A stretch of 23,449 nt of DNA from Bacteroidota bacterium (GTDB lineage: Bacteria > Bacteroidota > Bacteroidia > Bacteroidales > Prolixibacteraceae): NCBI GenBank assembly GCA_030695265.1, contig JAUYTA010000763.1, positions 1 through 23,449 of the forward strand. The letters run 5' to 3'. Below are positions 1 to 7,217 of the stretch, piece after piece. The notes under the pieces are model-generated. The model was given only the letters and a program-made list of their open reading frames with translations, did no database searches and was not told the origin of the DNA. The first letter of the stretch is position 1. Each line of letters opens with the position of its first letter. The position numbers and the translations under genes were made by a program.

Positions 1-2
1 AT

Positions 3-257
3 TTTGAATCATCTGATTTGAAAATAAACGATCAATTAATCCGGTTTTTGAATTGCCATATCAAAATTGCAAATCAATTGAAATTCAATATTCAAACATC
101 TGATTTATCACAATTTAAAAACATCAATCCCAATCTGGCAAAAAAAGATACAAATTTATACTTCCCGGCCAATAATTTGTACTCAAACAAGAATCAAGCA
201 TTTTCTATTGATTTTACTGCCAAATTTAAAGAACCTGTATTTTTGAGTTTGAATTAA
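3..257 (+). CDS. Hypothetical protein, 3' end of an ORF cut by the window edge
   Basis: The reading frame is open from the left edge to a TAA at 255-257, so this may be the C-terminal end (about 84 residues) of a longer protein; the first possible internal start is a TTG at 18. The translation is rich in Asn, Lys, Ile and Phe with no motif, signal peptide or membrane segment I recognise. The DNA is markedly AT-rich compared with the genes that follow, so it may equally be non-coding sequence or a decayed gene. No function can be proposed. Confidence 0.3.
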   Translation, partial: FESSDLKINDQLIRFLNCHIKIANQLKFNIQTSDLSQFKNINPNLAKKDTNLYFPANNLYSNKNQAFSIDFTAKFKEPVFLSLN

Positions 258-531
258 ATCAATGATAAATGATTTATCGGCTTTTAAGTTAATTGCATAT
301 AAAACAGATTTATTTAGTGTAATTTTGCCAGCTCAAACTTTTGAATGTATTTCAGGAAATGAAACGAACATGCCGCTGAATTAATTTCAAAGGAGGCGGC
401 GCAAAAAGGAATGAATTGGAGCGAAGTGGAAATCCGCGAAGCGAAAATTAATGTTCAAAGTGGATGCTTTCTGGCATGAGAGTTCCATCCGAACGCTTAA
501 ATAATCAACAAATTAATAACGATATTTTCGG
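258..531. other. Intergenic stretch with scraps of coding-like sequence
   Basis: No complete gene is visible. A 40-codon ORF at 262-384 (frame 1) runs into a second open stretch at 363-478 (frame 3) whose translation has a helical, protein-like look (AAELISKEAAQKGMNWSEVE). Joining them would need a frameshift near 360, which would fit a decayed gene. A TAnnTTTG-like box (TAATTTTG) lies at 320-327 with no clear gene behind it. TATTTTCG at 523-530 ends two bases before the trkA start and is too close to serve as its promoter. Confidence 0.25.
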
Positions 532-1866
532 ATGAAAATTGTAATTGCAGGAGCAGGAGAAGTTGGAACCCACCTTGCCAGGATGTTAAGCAAGGTGAAC
601 CACGATATTGTTTTGATTGATGAAGATCCGGAAAAGCTTCAACGTATTTCAAGTCAGGTTGATTTAATGCCCCTGACCGGTTTTCCAAATTCTTTCAGAG
701 ACTTACAGGATGCAGGCGTTTCAAAGGCAGATTTATTTATTGCAGTTACACCATTTGAAGACCGGAATGTTTTTGCATGTATTATTGCAAAAGACCTTGG
801 TGCAAAACGAACTGTGGCAAGGGTTAACAATGGTGAATTCCTGACTGATAGAAATCGGGAACGAATTTTACGTTTTGGTATTGATGAAGTAATTTATCCT
901 GAAAATCTGGCTGCAAAAGAAATTGTGAATTCGATCAAACAAGTTGGAACCCGCGAAATGATTGAATTTTCAGGAGGCAAACTTATTTTAATGGGCATTA
1001 AGATACGAAAGAATGCACCTATTGTAAATAAATCGCTTGAAGACATTTCCCACATTAACAAAGATATACTTGCCGTGGCGATCAATCGGGGACCAAATGT
1101 TATTATTCCACACGGAAAAGATATCATTCAAAGTGAGGACATTGTTTTTTTCATAACCACGAAAACCAATCAGAATCTGATACTTGAAATTTCAGGAAAG
1201 GAAATTTTTGAAGTTAAGAATATCATGATCATAGGAGGTAGCCGGATCGCACAAAAGGCAGCCGAAAAACTTGGAGATCAATACAATATTAAAATCATTG
1301 AAGCTGATCGTGAACGCTGTATAAAAGTTGCCGGAAAACTTGGGAATGCGCTCATCATTAACGGCGATGGTCGGAATCTTGAATTACTGAAAGAGGAATC
1401 GCTGGAAAAGATGGATGCATTTGTTGCTGTTACCGGAAATTCTGAAACAAATATTCTTTCGTGTCACCTTGCAAAATCATACGGTGTTCGGCGAACAGTG
1501 GCTGAAATCGAAAATACCGACTTTTTAACCATGGCTGAAGGAATGGGGATTGGCAGCATTATTAATAAAAAATTACTGGCAGCAAGTTATATTTACAAAT
1601 ACACTGTTGGCACATCGGTTTCTCATGTAAAATGCCTTACAGCTTCTGATGCTGAAGTTTTTGAGTTTAAAATTAAATCTGAATCTAAAATCACACAAAA
1701 ACCTATCAGCGAACTCGACTTTCCTGAAGATATAATTATTGGCGGAATTGTTCGCGGCAATTCCGGATTTGTTGCAAATGGTGATACACAAATTAAAGTT
1801 GGTGATCTGGTTATTGTATTAACTAAAACATCCTCTATCAATAAGTTGGAAAAGTTTTTCAAGTAA
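532..1866 (+). CDS. trkA: Trk potassium uptake system, peripheral NAD-binding subunit TrkA
   Basis: 444 residues, the normal length for a double-RCK TrkA. This cytoplasmic ring protein binds NAD(H)/ATP and gates the TrkH channel subunit for K+ uptake. The N-terminus opens with the Rossmann signature GAGEVG (residues 7-12), followed by an acidic residue after the second strand (LIDED). The order is RCK_N (about 1-120), RCK_C (about 140-225), a second RCK_N (about 230-350) and a second RCK_C (about 365-444). In the second half the glycine motif is degenerate (GGSRIA), so nucleotide binding there may be weaker. trkH follows after 18 bp on the same strand, so the two genes form an operon. The ATG at 532 is chosen because the beta strand of the Rossmann fold starts immediately after it. 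Confidence 0.95.
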   Translation: MKIVIAGAGEVGTHLARMLSKVNHDIVLIDEDPEKLQRISSQVDLMPLTGFPNSFRDLQDAGVSKADLFIAVTPFEDRNVFACIIAKDLGAKRTVARVNNGEFLTDRNRERILRFGIDEVIYPENLAAKEIVNSIKQVGTREMIEFSGGKLILMGIKIRKNAPIVNKSLEDISHINKDILAVAINRGPNVIIPHGKDIIQSEDIVFFITTKTNQNLILEISGKEIFEVKNIMIIGGSRIAQKAAEKLGDQYNIKIIEADRERCIKVAGKLGNALIINGDGRNLELLKEESLEKMDAFVAVTGNSETNILSCHLAKSYGVRRTVAEIENTDFLTMAEGMGIGSIINKKLLAASYIYKYTVGTSVSHVKCLTASDAEVFEFKIKSESKITQKPISELDFPEDIIIGGIVRGNSGFVANGDTQIKVGDLVIVLTKTSSINKLEKFFK

Positions 1867-1884
1867 AATTCAAGTTATATTTAA

Positions 1885-3333
1885 ATGTTAAATTTTAAAT
1901 TTATTATCCGAATACTTGGATTCCTATTGGTTGTGGAAGGTCTGGCAATGCTGATTGCTTCTTTGGTGGCAACTATTTATGGCGGACCAGATATGGAGGC
2001 TTTATTCCTCTCTACACTAATTACTTCAGCTACCGGGTTACTGATTTTGGCTATTACCCGAAAAGCCCGAAAAGAAATAGGGAAACGTGAAGGTTTTGTC
2101 ATTGTTACTTTGGTTTGGCTACTGTTTTCTTTTTTTGGAAGTTTACCTTTTATTTTAAGCAATACTATTCCTGACCTGACCAATGCATTTTTCGAAACCA
2201 TGTCAGGTTTTACCACCACCGGAGCTTCAATTTTAACTGATATCGAATCGATGCCTCATGGCATTCTTTTTTGGAGAAGCATGACCCAATGGCTTGGAGG
2301 AATGGGGATTATTGTGCTTAGCCTTGCCATTTTGCCAATTTTTGGCATCGGTGGAATGCAGCTTTTCGCAGCTGAAGTTCCCGGGCCTGTTGCTGATAAG
2401 CTCAGTCCACGGATTAATTCTACCGCAAAAAGCTTGTGGGCAATTTATTTATTCTTCACTCTTTTGGAAACTGTTTTATTGTGGATTGGCGGAATGACTT
2501 TTTTTGATGCAATCAATCATTCATTTACGACAATGGCAACAGGTGGTTATTCAACCAAACAGGCAAGTGTCGCATACTGGACTTCTCCTTTTATCCAATA
2601 TGTGATCACTTTTTTCATGATTCTTGCCGGTACAAATTTCACTATTTCCTATTTATTGTTTACAGGCAGATTCCGAAAAGCCACTGAAAACGAAGAACTT
2701 AGATATTATTTATTTTTCATAGCAGGTTTCACGCTCATTATTGCTACCGGACTTTTGGTTTCAACACAATTTGGTGTTGAACAAGCTTTTCGCGACAGTA
2801 TTTTTCAGGTTGCATCCATCATAACCACAACAGGTTATGCAACAGTTGATTATCTGCACTGGACTCCATTTCTTACAATGGTTTTGTTTGCCGGATTCTT
2901 TTTTGGAGGTAGTGCCGGATCAACAGGTGGTGGTTTAAAAATTATGCGGATCGTCTTGCTGCTCAAAAACAGTTATTATGAGCTGCGACGCATTATTCAT
3001 CCAAATGCCATTATTCCGGTGCGCTTTAATGATAAGCCCGTTTCGGAGCAGATAATTAATAACGTACTGGCATTTTTCATGTTTTATTTTGTGATATTTT
3101 TTGTCAGTACAATCCTACTGATGTTGGTCGTTCCCGATTTACCTTCAGCAATGGGAGCTGTAGCCACTTCATTGGGAAATATTGGACCGGGGCTGGGAAT
3201 ATTTGGCCCGGCTGAAAACTTCAGCACCCTTCACCCGGCAGGCAAATGGTTCCTGAGTTTTTTAATGTTAATTGGTCGTCTTGAATTATTTACGGTATTG
3301 GTTTTGTTTTCTCCCGCTTTCTGGAAAAAATAA
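1885..3333 (+). CDS. trkH: Trk potassium uptake system, membrane subunit TrkH
   Basis: 482 residues, standard for TrkH/KtrB-superfamily channel subunits. The protein is strongly hydrophobic throughout and has four repeated pore units. The selectivity-filter glycines can be read in each: FTTTGAS (about residues 109-115), ATGGYS (about 218-223), TTTGYA (about 314-319) and GNIGPG (about 431-436). The intracellular-loop segment GGSAGSTGGGLK before the third inner helix is also present. It forms the K+ pathway in the inner membrane and is gated by TrkA, encoded 18 bp upstream. The stop lies one base from the stop of the converging leftward YciO-like gene, and no intrinsic terminator fits between them. 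Confidence 0.95.
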   Translation: MLNFKFIIRILGFLLVVEGLAMLIASLVATIYGGPDMEALFLSTLITSATGLLILAITRKARKEIGKREGFVIVTLVWLLFSFFGSLPFILSNTIPDLTNAFFETMSGFTTTGASILTDIESMPHGILFWRSMTQWLGGMGIIVLSLAILPIFGIGGMQLFAAEVPGPVADKLSPRINSTAKSLWAIYLFFTLLETVLLWIGGMTFFDAINHSFTTMATGGYSTKQASVAYWTSPFIQYVITFFMILAGTNFTISYLLFTGRFRKATENEELRYYLFFIAGFTLIIATGLLVSTQFGVEQAFRDSIFQVASIITTTGYATVDYLHWTPFLTMVLFAGFFFGGSAGSTGGGLKIMRIVLLLKNSYYELRRIIHPNAIIPVRFNDKPVSEQIINNVLAFFMFYFVIFFVSTILLMLVVPDLPSAMGAVATSLGNIGPGLGIFGPAENFSTLHPAGKWFLSFLMLIGRLELFTVLVLFSPAFWKK

Positions 3334-3334
3334 G

Positions 3335-3949
3335 CTAATCTTCAAAAATACCTTTTCCCTGCCTTACAACTACCGGAACCTCATCAGTACAATCAACAAT
3401 AGTTGAAGGGATATTTTGACCATATCCGCCATCAATAACCAAATCTGCTATATCTTTAAATTTCTCGTGAATCAATTCAGGATCGGTCGAATATTCAAGA
3501 ATATCATCCTCGTCATGTATCGAAGTTGACATGATGGGATTTCCGAGTACACGTACAATTTCCAAAATAATCGGACTGTCGGGTATTCTGACGCCAACCG
3601 TTCGCTTTTTGCCCTTGAAATATTTAGGAACATTACTGTTTGCATTCAATATAAATGTAAATGGTCCGGGAAGGTATCTTTTCAGTAATTTAAATAGCTG
3701 ATTGGATATCGGTTTTGAGAAATCGGCCAATTGACTTAAATCGACACAGATAAACGAGAAATTCGATTTTTCAACTTTCACATTTTTAAATCGTGCAACC
3801 TTTTCAACTGCCTTTGCATTTGTAATGTCACATCCAAGTCCGTACACCGTATCAGTCGGATATATAATTAATCCCCCATTTTTTAAAACATCAACCACTA
3901 AACTAATTTCCTTTGGGTTGGGGTTTTCCGGATAGATTTTTATTAACAT
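3335..3949 (-). CDS. Sua5/YciO/YrdC-family protein, YciO-like (putative threonylcarbamoyl-AMP synthase)
   Basis: 204 residues, single YrdC-like domain. The N-terminal nucleotide-binding signature GGLIIYPTDTVYGLGCD and the later PGPFTFIL and VGVRIPDSPI segments are typical. The middle (KSNFSFICVDLSQLADFS) and the end (VVVRQGKG) resemble E. coli YciO more than TsaC/Sua5. The superfamily makes threonylcarbamoyl-AMP from Thr, bicarbonate and ATP for t6A37 of ANN-decoding tRNAs; YciO members are related, but in E. coli YciO is not the main enzyme, so the exact role here is inference. It diverges from mnmD, another tRNA-modification gene. A clear GGAGG sits 5 nt before the ATG, which is unusual in this window. 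Confidence 0.85.
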   Translation of the reverse strand: MLIKIYPENPNPKEISLVVDVLKNGGLIIYPTDTVYGLGCDITNAKAVEKVARFKNVKVEKSNFSFICVDLSQLADFSKPISNQLFKLLKRYLPGPFTFILNANSNVPKYFKGKKRTVGVRIPDSPIILEIVRVLGNPIMSTSIHDEDDILEYSTDPELIHEKFKDIADLVIDGGYGQNIPSTIVDCTDEVPVVVRQGKGIFED

Positions 3950-3954
3950 TTAAA

Positions 3955-3959
3955 CCTCC
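3955..3959 (-). promoter_or_regulatory. Shine-Dalgarno site of the YciO-like gene
   Basis: Read on the minus strand, GGAGG is followed five bases later by the ATG at 3949. Most genes in this window lack such a site, as expected for Bacteroidota, so this one fixes the start well. Confidence 0.6.
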
Positions 3960-3986
3960 AATTTTACTTAAGGCGGTAAATTTAAC

Positions 3987-3994
3987 TATTTTCG
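3987..3994 (+). promoter_or_regulatory. Probable -7 box upstream of mnmD
   Basis: TATTTTCG is one base away from the Bacteroidota -7 consensus TAnnTTTG and lies 26 bp before the mnmD ATG. No convincing TTTG partner was found at the -33 position. Confidence 0.35.
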
Positions 3995-4019
3995 CGTTCT
4001 TTTAATTATTCATTTTTTT

Positions 4020-4688
4020 ATGGAACGATTATTAATGACAACTGAAGATGGCTCTCACACCATTTTTATTCCTGAAATGGACGAGCACTATCATTCGGTT
4101 CATGGAGCCATTCAGGAATCGTTGCATATTTACATTGAACAGGGACTGCTGCAAACAACAAAAAATGAAATTTCAGTTCTTGAAATTGGTTTTGGAACCG
4201 GACTCAATGCCTATCTTACCTATTGTTATGCGCTAAAGAGAAATATTTCGGTGAATTACTGTTGCCTGGAAAAGTATCCTTTGACTGAATCAGAATACTC
4301 AATTTTAAATTATCCGACTGAAATTTTTCCTGAATACTCACACATATTCAACAAGATACACAAATCTGAATGGGATGAAACAATTGAAATTCAGGAAAGA
4401 TTCAAATTAAAAAAAATTAAAGCTGACCTTTTGACTTTTCAGTTTGATGAAACGACTCAATTCGACCTGGTTTATTACGATGCCTTTGCTCCCGGGAAGC
4501 AACCCGAAATGTGGACAGAACATGTATTGCACAAAGTTGCTGCCACAGTAAAGGCCGATGGAATTTTAGTTACTTACTGCGCAAAAGGTGCGGTACGACG
4601 GTCATTGGCTGCTGCCGGTTTCTCAATGGAACGAATTCCCGGCCCGACTGGTAAAAAAGAAATTTTGAGAGGGAAAAAGACCTTTTAA
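4020..4688 (+). CDS. mnmD: tRNA (mnm5s2U34) methyltransferase MnmD (DUF752/MnmC N-terminal-domain-like)
   Basis: 222 residues, a stand-alone SAM-dependent methyltransferase of the kind fused to an FAD domain in E. coli MnmC. Motif I is LEIGFGTGLN (about residues 55-64) and binds SAM. The family hallmark YDAFAPGKQPEMW (about 152-164) contains the catalytic Asp region, and GILVTYCAKGAVRRSL followed by IPGPTGKKEI is the typical C-terminal signature. The enzyme methylates 5-aminomethyl-2-thiouridine at the wobble position of tRNAs for Lys, Glu and Gln. There is no FAD oxidoreductase half, as is usual outside Proteobacteria. It is divergently oriented to a YciO-like gene across 70 bp. Confidence 0.9.
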   Translation: MERLLMTTEDGSHTIFIPEMDEHYHSVHGAIQESLHIYIEQGLLQTTKNEISVLEIGFGTGLNAYLTYCYALKRNISVNYCCLEKYPLTESEYSILNYPTEIFPEYSHIFNKIHKSEWDETIEIQERFKLKKIKADLLTFQFDETTQFDLVYYDAFAPGKQPEMWTEHVLHKVAATVKADGILVTYCAKGAVRRSLAAAGFSMERIPGPTGKKEILRGKKTF

Positions 4689-4715
4689 GCTATTCTATGG
4701 TAATAAAAATTACTC

Positions 4716-4723
4716 TATATTCG
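4716..4723 (+). promoter_or_regulatory. Probable -7 box for the FKBP gene pair
   Basis: TATATTCG matches TAnnTTTG except for one base and is 24 bp upstream of the ATG at 4748. No clear -33 element. Confidence 0.35.
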
Positions 4724-4747
4724 TAGCCTGAAAATCAAAGGGAAATA

Positions 4748-5360
4748 ATGGCTGATAATCAGTTCGAAGGCAAGTTGGAAGAGTTCTCCTACGCATTGGG
4801 TTTATCTATATCATCAAACTTATTGCAATCCGGAGTAAAAAATATTGATGCCCTGCAATTCTTGGCAGGACTTCAGGATACTTTTGCCGGAAACAAGCCT
4901 AAAATACCGATGGACGAAGCCAGTTTGATATTGCAGGAATTCATGACAGCCAATAACGATTCAGAAGCCTTAAAAAAACCTGGAAGAAGGATATATGTTT
5001 CTTTCGAAAAATATTGAAAACAAAGGTGTTTTTGAAACTGAGTCTGGATTGCAATACAAAATACTGAAAGAAGGATATGGTGGCTTTCCGACAATTGATG
5101 ATGAAGTAAAATGCCATTATCATGGAACATTGCTCGATGGAACCGTATTCGACAGTTCTGTTGAACGTCGGCAGCCGGCAGTTTTTCCTGTAAACGGAGT
5201 TATTCAGGGGTGGGTCGAAGCGCTTCAGTTAATGCCGGTTGGCGCAAAATGGCAGCTTTATATTCCTTCTGATCTGGCTTATGCAGAGCAAGGTGCCGGT
5301 GGATTGATAGGACCAAATGCAACCTTGATTTTTGATGTGGAATTATTGGAAATTGTTTAA
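4748..5360 (+). pseudogene. FKBP-type peptidyl-prolyl isomerase, frameshifted in a 7-A run
   Basis: Two adjacent frames together make one FKBP protein. Frame 2 from the ATG at 4748 encodes the FKBP_N helical dimerisation part (EFSYALGLSISSNLLQSGV) and falls out of frame after the A7 run at 4972-4978, ending at 5015-5017. Frame 3 then supplies the linker (LEEGYMFLSKN) and the full FKBP_C catalytic domain (SGLQYKIL through FDVELLEIV). Removing a single A from the run would restore one ORF of about 203 residues: ALKNLEEGYMFLSKN. The protein has no signal peptide and would be cytoplasmic, a paralogue of the lipoprotein encoded 23 bp downstream. The C-terminal domain is otherwise intact, so this is either a very recent mutation, a phase-variable tract or a homopolymer sequencing error. 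Confidence 0.75.
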
Positions 5361-5383
5361 TTATTAAATATAAAAAAAAGAAC

Positions 5384-6094
5384 ATGAAATTAAGAGTATT
5401 TATTTATGCTTCTGCACTTGTATTGTCTGTAGGAGTAGCCGGATGTCAGAATTCAGGAATTAAAGGTGACACCAAGCTTGCCAACAACAACGATTCGGTA
5501 AGTTATGCGTTGGGTGTACTTATTGGCGAAAACAACAAGCAACAGATGAAAGATGCACCTGGAGTGGATCAGCTTGACAAGAAAATTATAATTGCTGCCT
5601 TCCAGAAAGCATTTTTAGGTGATTCAGTTCAGATCAAAGCTGACAATGCAAATGGAATCATTCAGACTTATTTCACTGCAATATCTAAGGCAGAAGCTGA
5701 TAAAAACATCAAAGCAGGTGAAGAATTTCTTGCTGCCAACGGAAGCAAATCAGGAGTTGTAACTCTTCCAAGTGGTTTGCAGTATGAAATCATTACAGCT
5801 GGAACTGGACCAAAACCTACTACTGCTGATCAGGTAAAATGTCATTATCACGGAACAACCATTGACGGCAAAGTATTTGACAGTTCAGTCGAACGCGGCG
5901 AACCTGCTGTATTCCCAGTTGGAAATGTAATTCCGGGATGGACAGAAGCATTGCAATTAATGCCTGTTGGTTCAAAATGGAAATTATTCATCCCTGCTGC
6001 CCTTGCTTATGGCGAAAGAGGAGCCGGCGCTGATATCAAACCAAATTCAACACTTATTTTTGAAGTTGAATTGTTGGAAATTGTTAAAATGTAA
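5384..6094 (+). CDS. FKBP-type peptidyl-prolyl cis-trans isomerase, lipoprotein
   Basis: 236 residues. The N-terminus has a lysine/arginine start, a hydrophobic core and a lipobox ending GVAGC, with Cys21 as the lipidated residue, so the enzyme is a periplasm-facing or outer-membrane lipoprotein. Residues about 38-118 are an FKBP_N dimerisation helix region (SVSYALGVLIGENN). Residues about 130-233 form the FKBP_C domain with the usual active-site segments FDSSVERGEP, VIPGWTEALQLMPVGSKW and ALAYGERGAG. It catalyses prolyl isomerisation and probably helps fold exported proteins. It follows a cytoplasmic FKBP paralogue by 23 bp, probably in one transcript, and a strong terminator lies just downstream. 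Confidence 0.93.
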   Translation: MKLRVFIYASALVLSVGVAGCQNSGIKGDTKLANNNDSVSYALGVLIGENNKQQMKDAPGVDQLDKKIIIAAFQKAFLGDSVQIKADNANGIIQTYFTAISKAEADKNIKAGEEFLAANGSKSGVVTLPSGLQYEIITAGTGPKPTTADQVKCHYHGTTIDGKVFDSSVERGEPAVFPVGNVIPGWTEALQLMPVGSKWKLFIPAALAYGERGAGADIKPNSTLIFEVELLEIVKM

Positions 6095-6110
6095 TATTTA
6101 ACACAACCTG

Positions 6111-6149
6111 AAAAGCACTCTTGCAAAAGTCTGCAAGAGTGCTTTTTTT
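6111..6149 (+). terminator. Intrinsic terminator after the FKBP genes
   Basis: A perfect 15-bp stem (AAAAGCACTCTTGCA at 6111-6125 with its complement at 6132-6146) closes a 6-nt loop and runs into a T tract ending at 6149. Confidence 0.9.
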
Positions 6150-6176
6150 ATTACTGAAAAGCTAAACATACAAACA

Positions 6177-6551
6177 ATGAGCATACAAGTAAAAGGAACA
6201 GTGATTCAGATTTTGAAACCTGAATCAGGAGTAAGTAAAGCTGGCAAAGAATGGAAAAAGCAGGAATTTGTTATTGAAACAAATGAGCAATTCCCCAAAA
6301 AGGTGTGTTTTACGCTATTTGGCGACAAAAGCTCTTTGCTCGATGGAATTGCTGAAGGCGCCGAAGTTGAAGTCTTTTTCTCGGTTGAATCGCGCGATTT
6401 TAACGGGAAATGGTTTCATAACATCAATGCATGGAAAATTGAGACTGCAACTGCAGCTTCCGGGTCAAAAAGTTATCCTCCTGAATTTTCTACCGGTGAT
6501 ATTCCTCCTCCGGAACAAGGTGATGACAATGGCAACGATCTGCCATTCTAA
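6177..6551 (+). CDS. DUF3127 protein, small OB-fold-like protein with an SSB-type acidic tail
   Basis: 124 residues. The body matches the DUF3127 family of Bacteroidota: an N-terminal strand SIQVKGTVIQIL, then KKQEFVIET and VEVFFSVESRDFNGKWF, a pattern of strands consistent with an OB fold. The C-terminal third is low-complexity and acidic and ends in NDLPF. That ending resembles the conserved DDDIPF tip by which single-stranded-DNA-binding protein recruits its partners. DUF3127 has no settled function; a role in ssDNA or RNA binding is inference from fold and tail. The gene stands alone between two strong terminators, so it should be monocistronic. I found no good TAnnTTTG box in the short space upstream. 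Confidence 0.8.
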   Translation: MSIQVKGTVIQILKPESGVSKAGKEWKKQEFVIETNEQFPKKVCFTLFGDKSSLLDGIAEGAEVEVFFSVESRDFNGKWFHNINAWKIETATAASGSKSYPPEFSTGDIPPPEQGDDNGNDLPF

Positions 6552-6554
6552 ATT

Positions 6555-6595
6555 AAAAAGGCAACATTCTTTACAGAGTGTTGCCTTTTTAATTT
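6555..6595 (+). terminator. Intrinsic terminator after the DUF3127 gene
   Basis: A 16-bp stem (6555-6570 with 6575-6590, one G-T pair) closes a TTAC loop. It has A-rich and T-rich flanks, so it can act in both directions and may also stop transcription of the leftward pseudogene. Confidence 0.9.
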
Positions 6596-6626
6596 TTGCG
6601 TATAAATACCGAGTAGTAAAAACAAG

Positions 6627-7144
6627 CTAAATTTCAATCAACCTGTTTTTTAGCGCGAATATAATTACTTCAATCATATTGCTCGATCCGGATTTCTCCA
6701 TCATCTTGGTACGGTATTTTTCAACGGTTTTCCCTTTTGAGCAAATTATTCACCTCATCTGCATAATCATACGTTCCGATTGCCACAGTAGTCTTTGCCA
6801 GTGAAGTAAATAGACCTATGTATAGTTTATGGTCCGAAAACTTTTTAATTTCAGAAACAACGAGGTTGATTGGCAGTTCTTCTCCATCGTATGTTTTTAC
6901 AGTAACTTCATCATTAAAAATTTCACTTTTATCTGAAAGATATTCCTGAACATTTGCCTTTAATTTCTGAATCGACTGATTGTCAATAAATTTTTCAATT
7001 AAGGTTCCAAGCACCTGCTCTCCATTATTAATTACAAGCTTCTTAAATGCAGGATTCGCATGCAGGAGTTCTATTAAGGATTGAGCTTTCTTTCAACACC
7101 TTAAGAACCTGATAGTCATCAATATAGCACAAAACATTCAGTTT
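6627..7144 (-). pseudogene. Decayed PAS-LuxR transcriptional regulator
   Basis: Three minus-strand frames together give one recognisable protein. From 7144 the stretch VLCYIDDYQVLKVLKE shifts frame near 7090 into LIELLHANPAFKKL and on through a PAS-like domain (VTVKTYDGEELPINLVVSEI). That frame ends at 6721-6723 right after LLKRENR. The next frame carries the second half of a LuxR helix-turn-helix (KTVEKYRTKMMEKSG, then a C-terminal helix) to a TAG at 6627-6629. The usual core between the LTKREKE-like start and the SVKTVEKYR recognition helix, about 20-25 residues, is missing, so DNA binding is destroyed. No open frame covers the whole. A 97-residue ORF at 6721-7014 within it should not be taken as a gene. 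Confidence 0.7.
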
Positions 7145-7217
7145 TCAATATATTTTATGAAATAAAAACAGGTTAAAATTAGAATTGTTTAGAAAAAGTA
7201 AATAAGGTTCGAATATA
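7145..7217. other. Short AT-rich spacer upstream of the regulator remnant
   Basis: No ORF, promoter box or hairpin of note was found between the remnant and the lptD stop codon. Confidence 0.4.

Noticed and set aside
523..530. TATTTTCG directly before trkA as its promoter
   Set aside because: It ends two bases before the ATG, so transcription would begin inside the coding sequence.
4972..4978. Programmed -1 ribosomal frameshifting in the FKBP gene
   Set aside because: The downstream FKBP_C frame is reached by +1 or -2, not by -1, and no stimulatory structure is obvious; an indel in the A run is simpler.
6721..7014. A stand-alone 97-residue protein
   Set aside because: It is the PAS-like middle of a broken PAS-LuxR gene; upstream and downstream parts continue in other frames.
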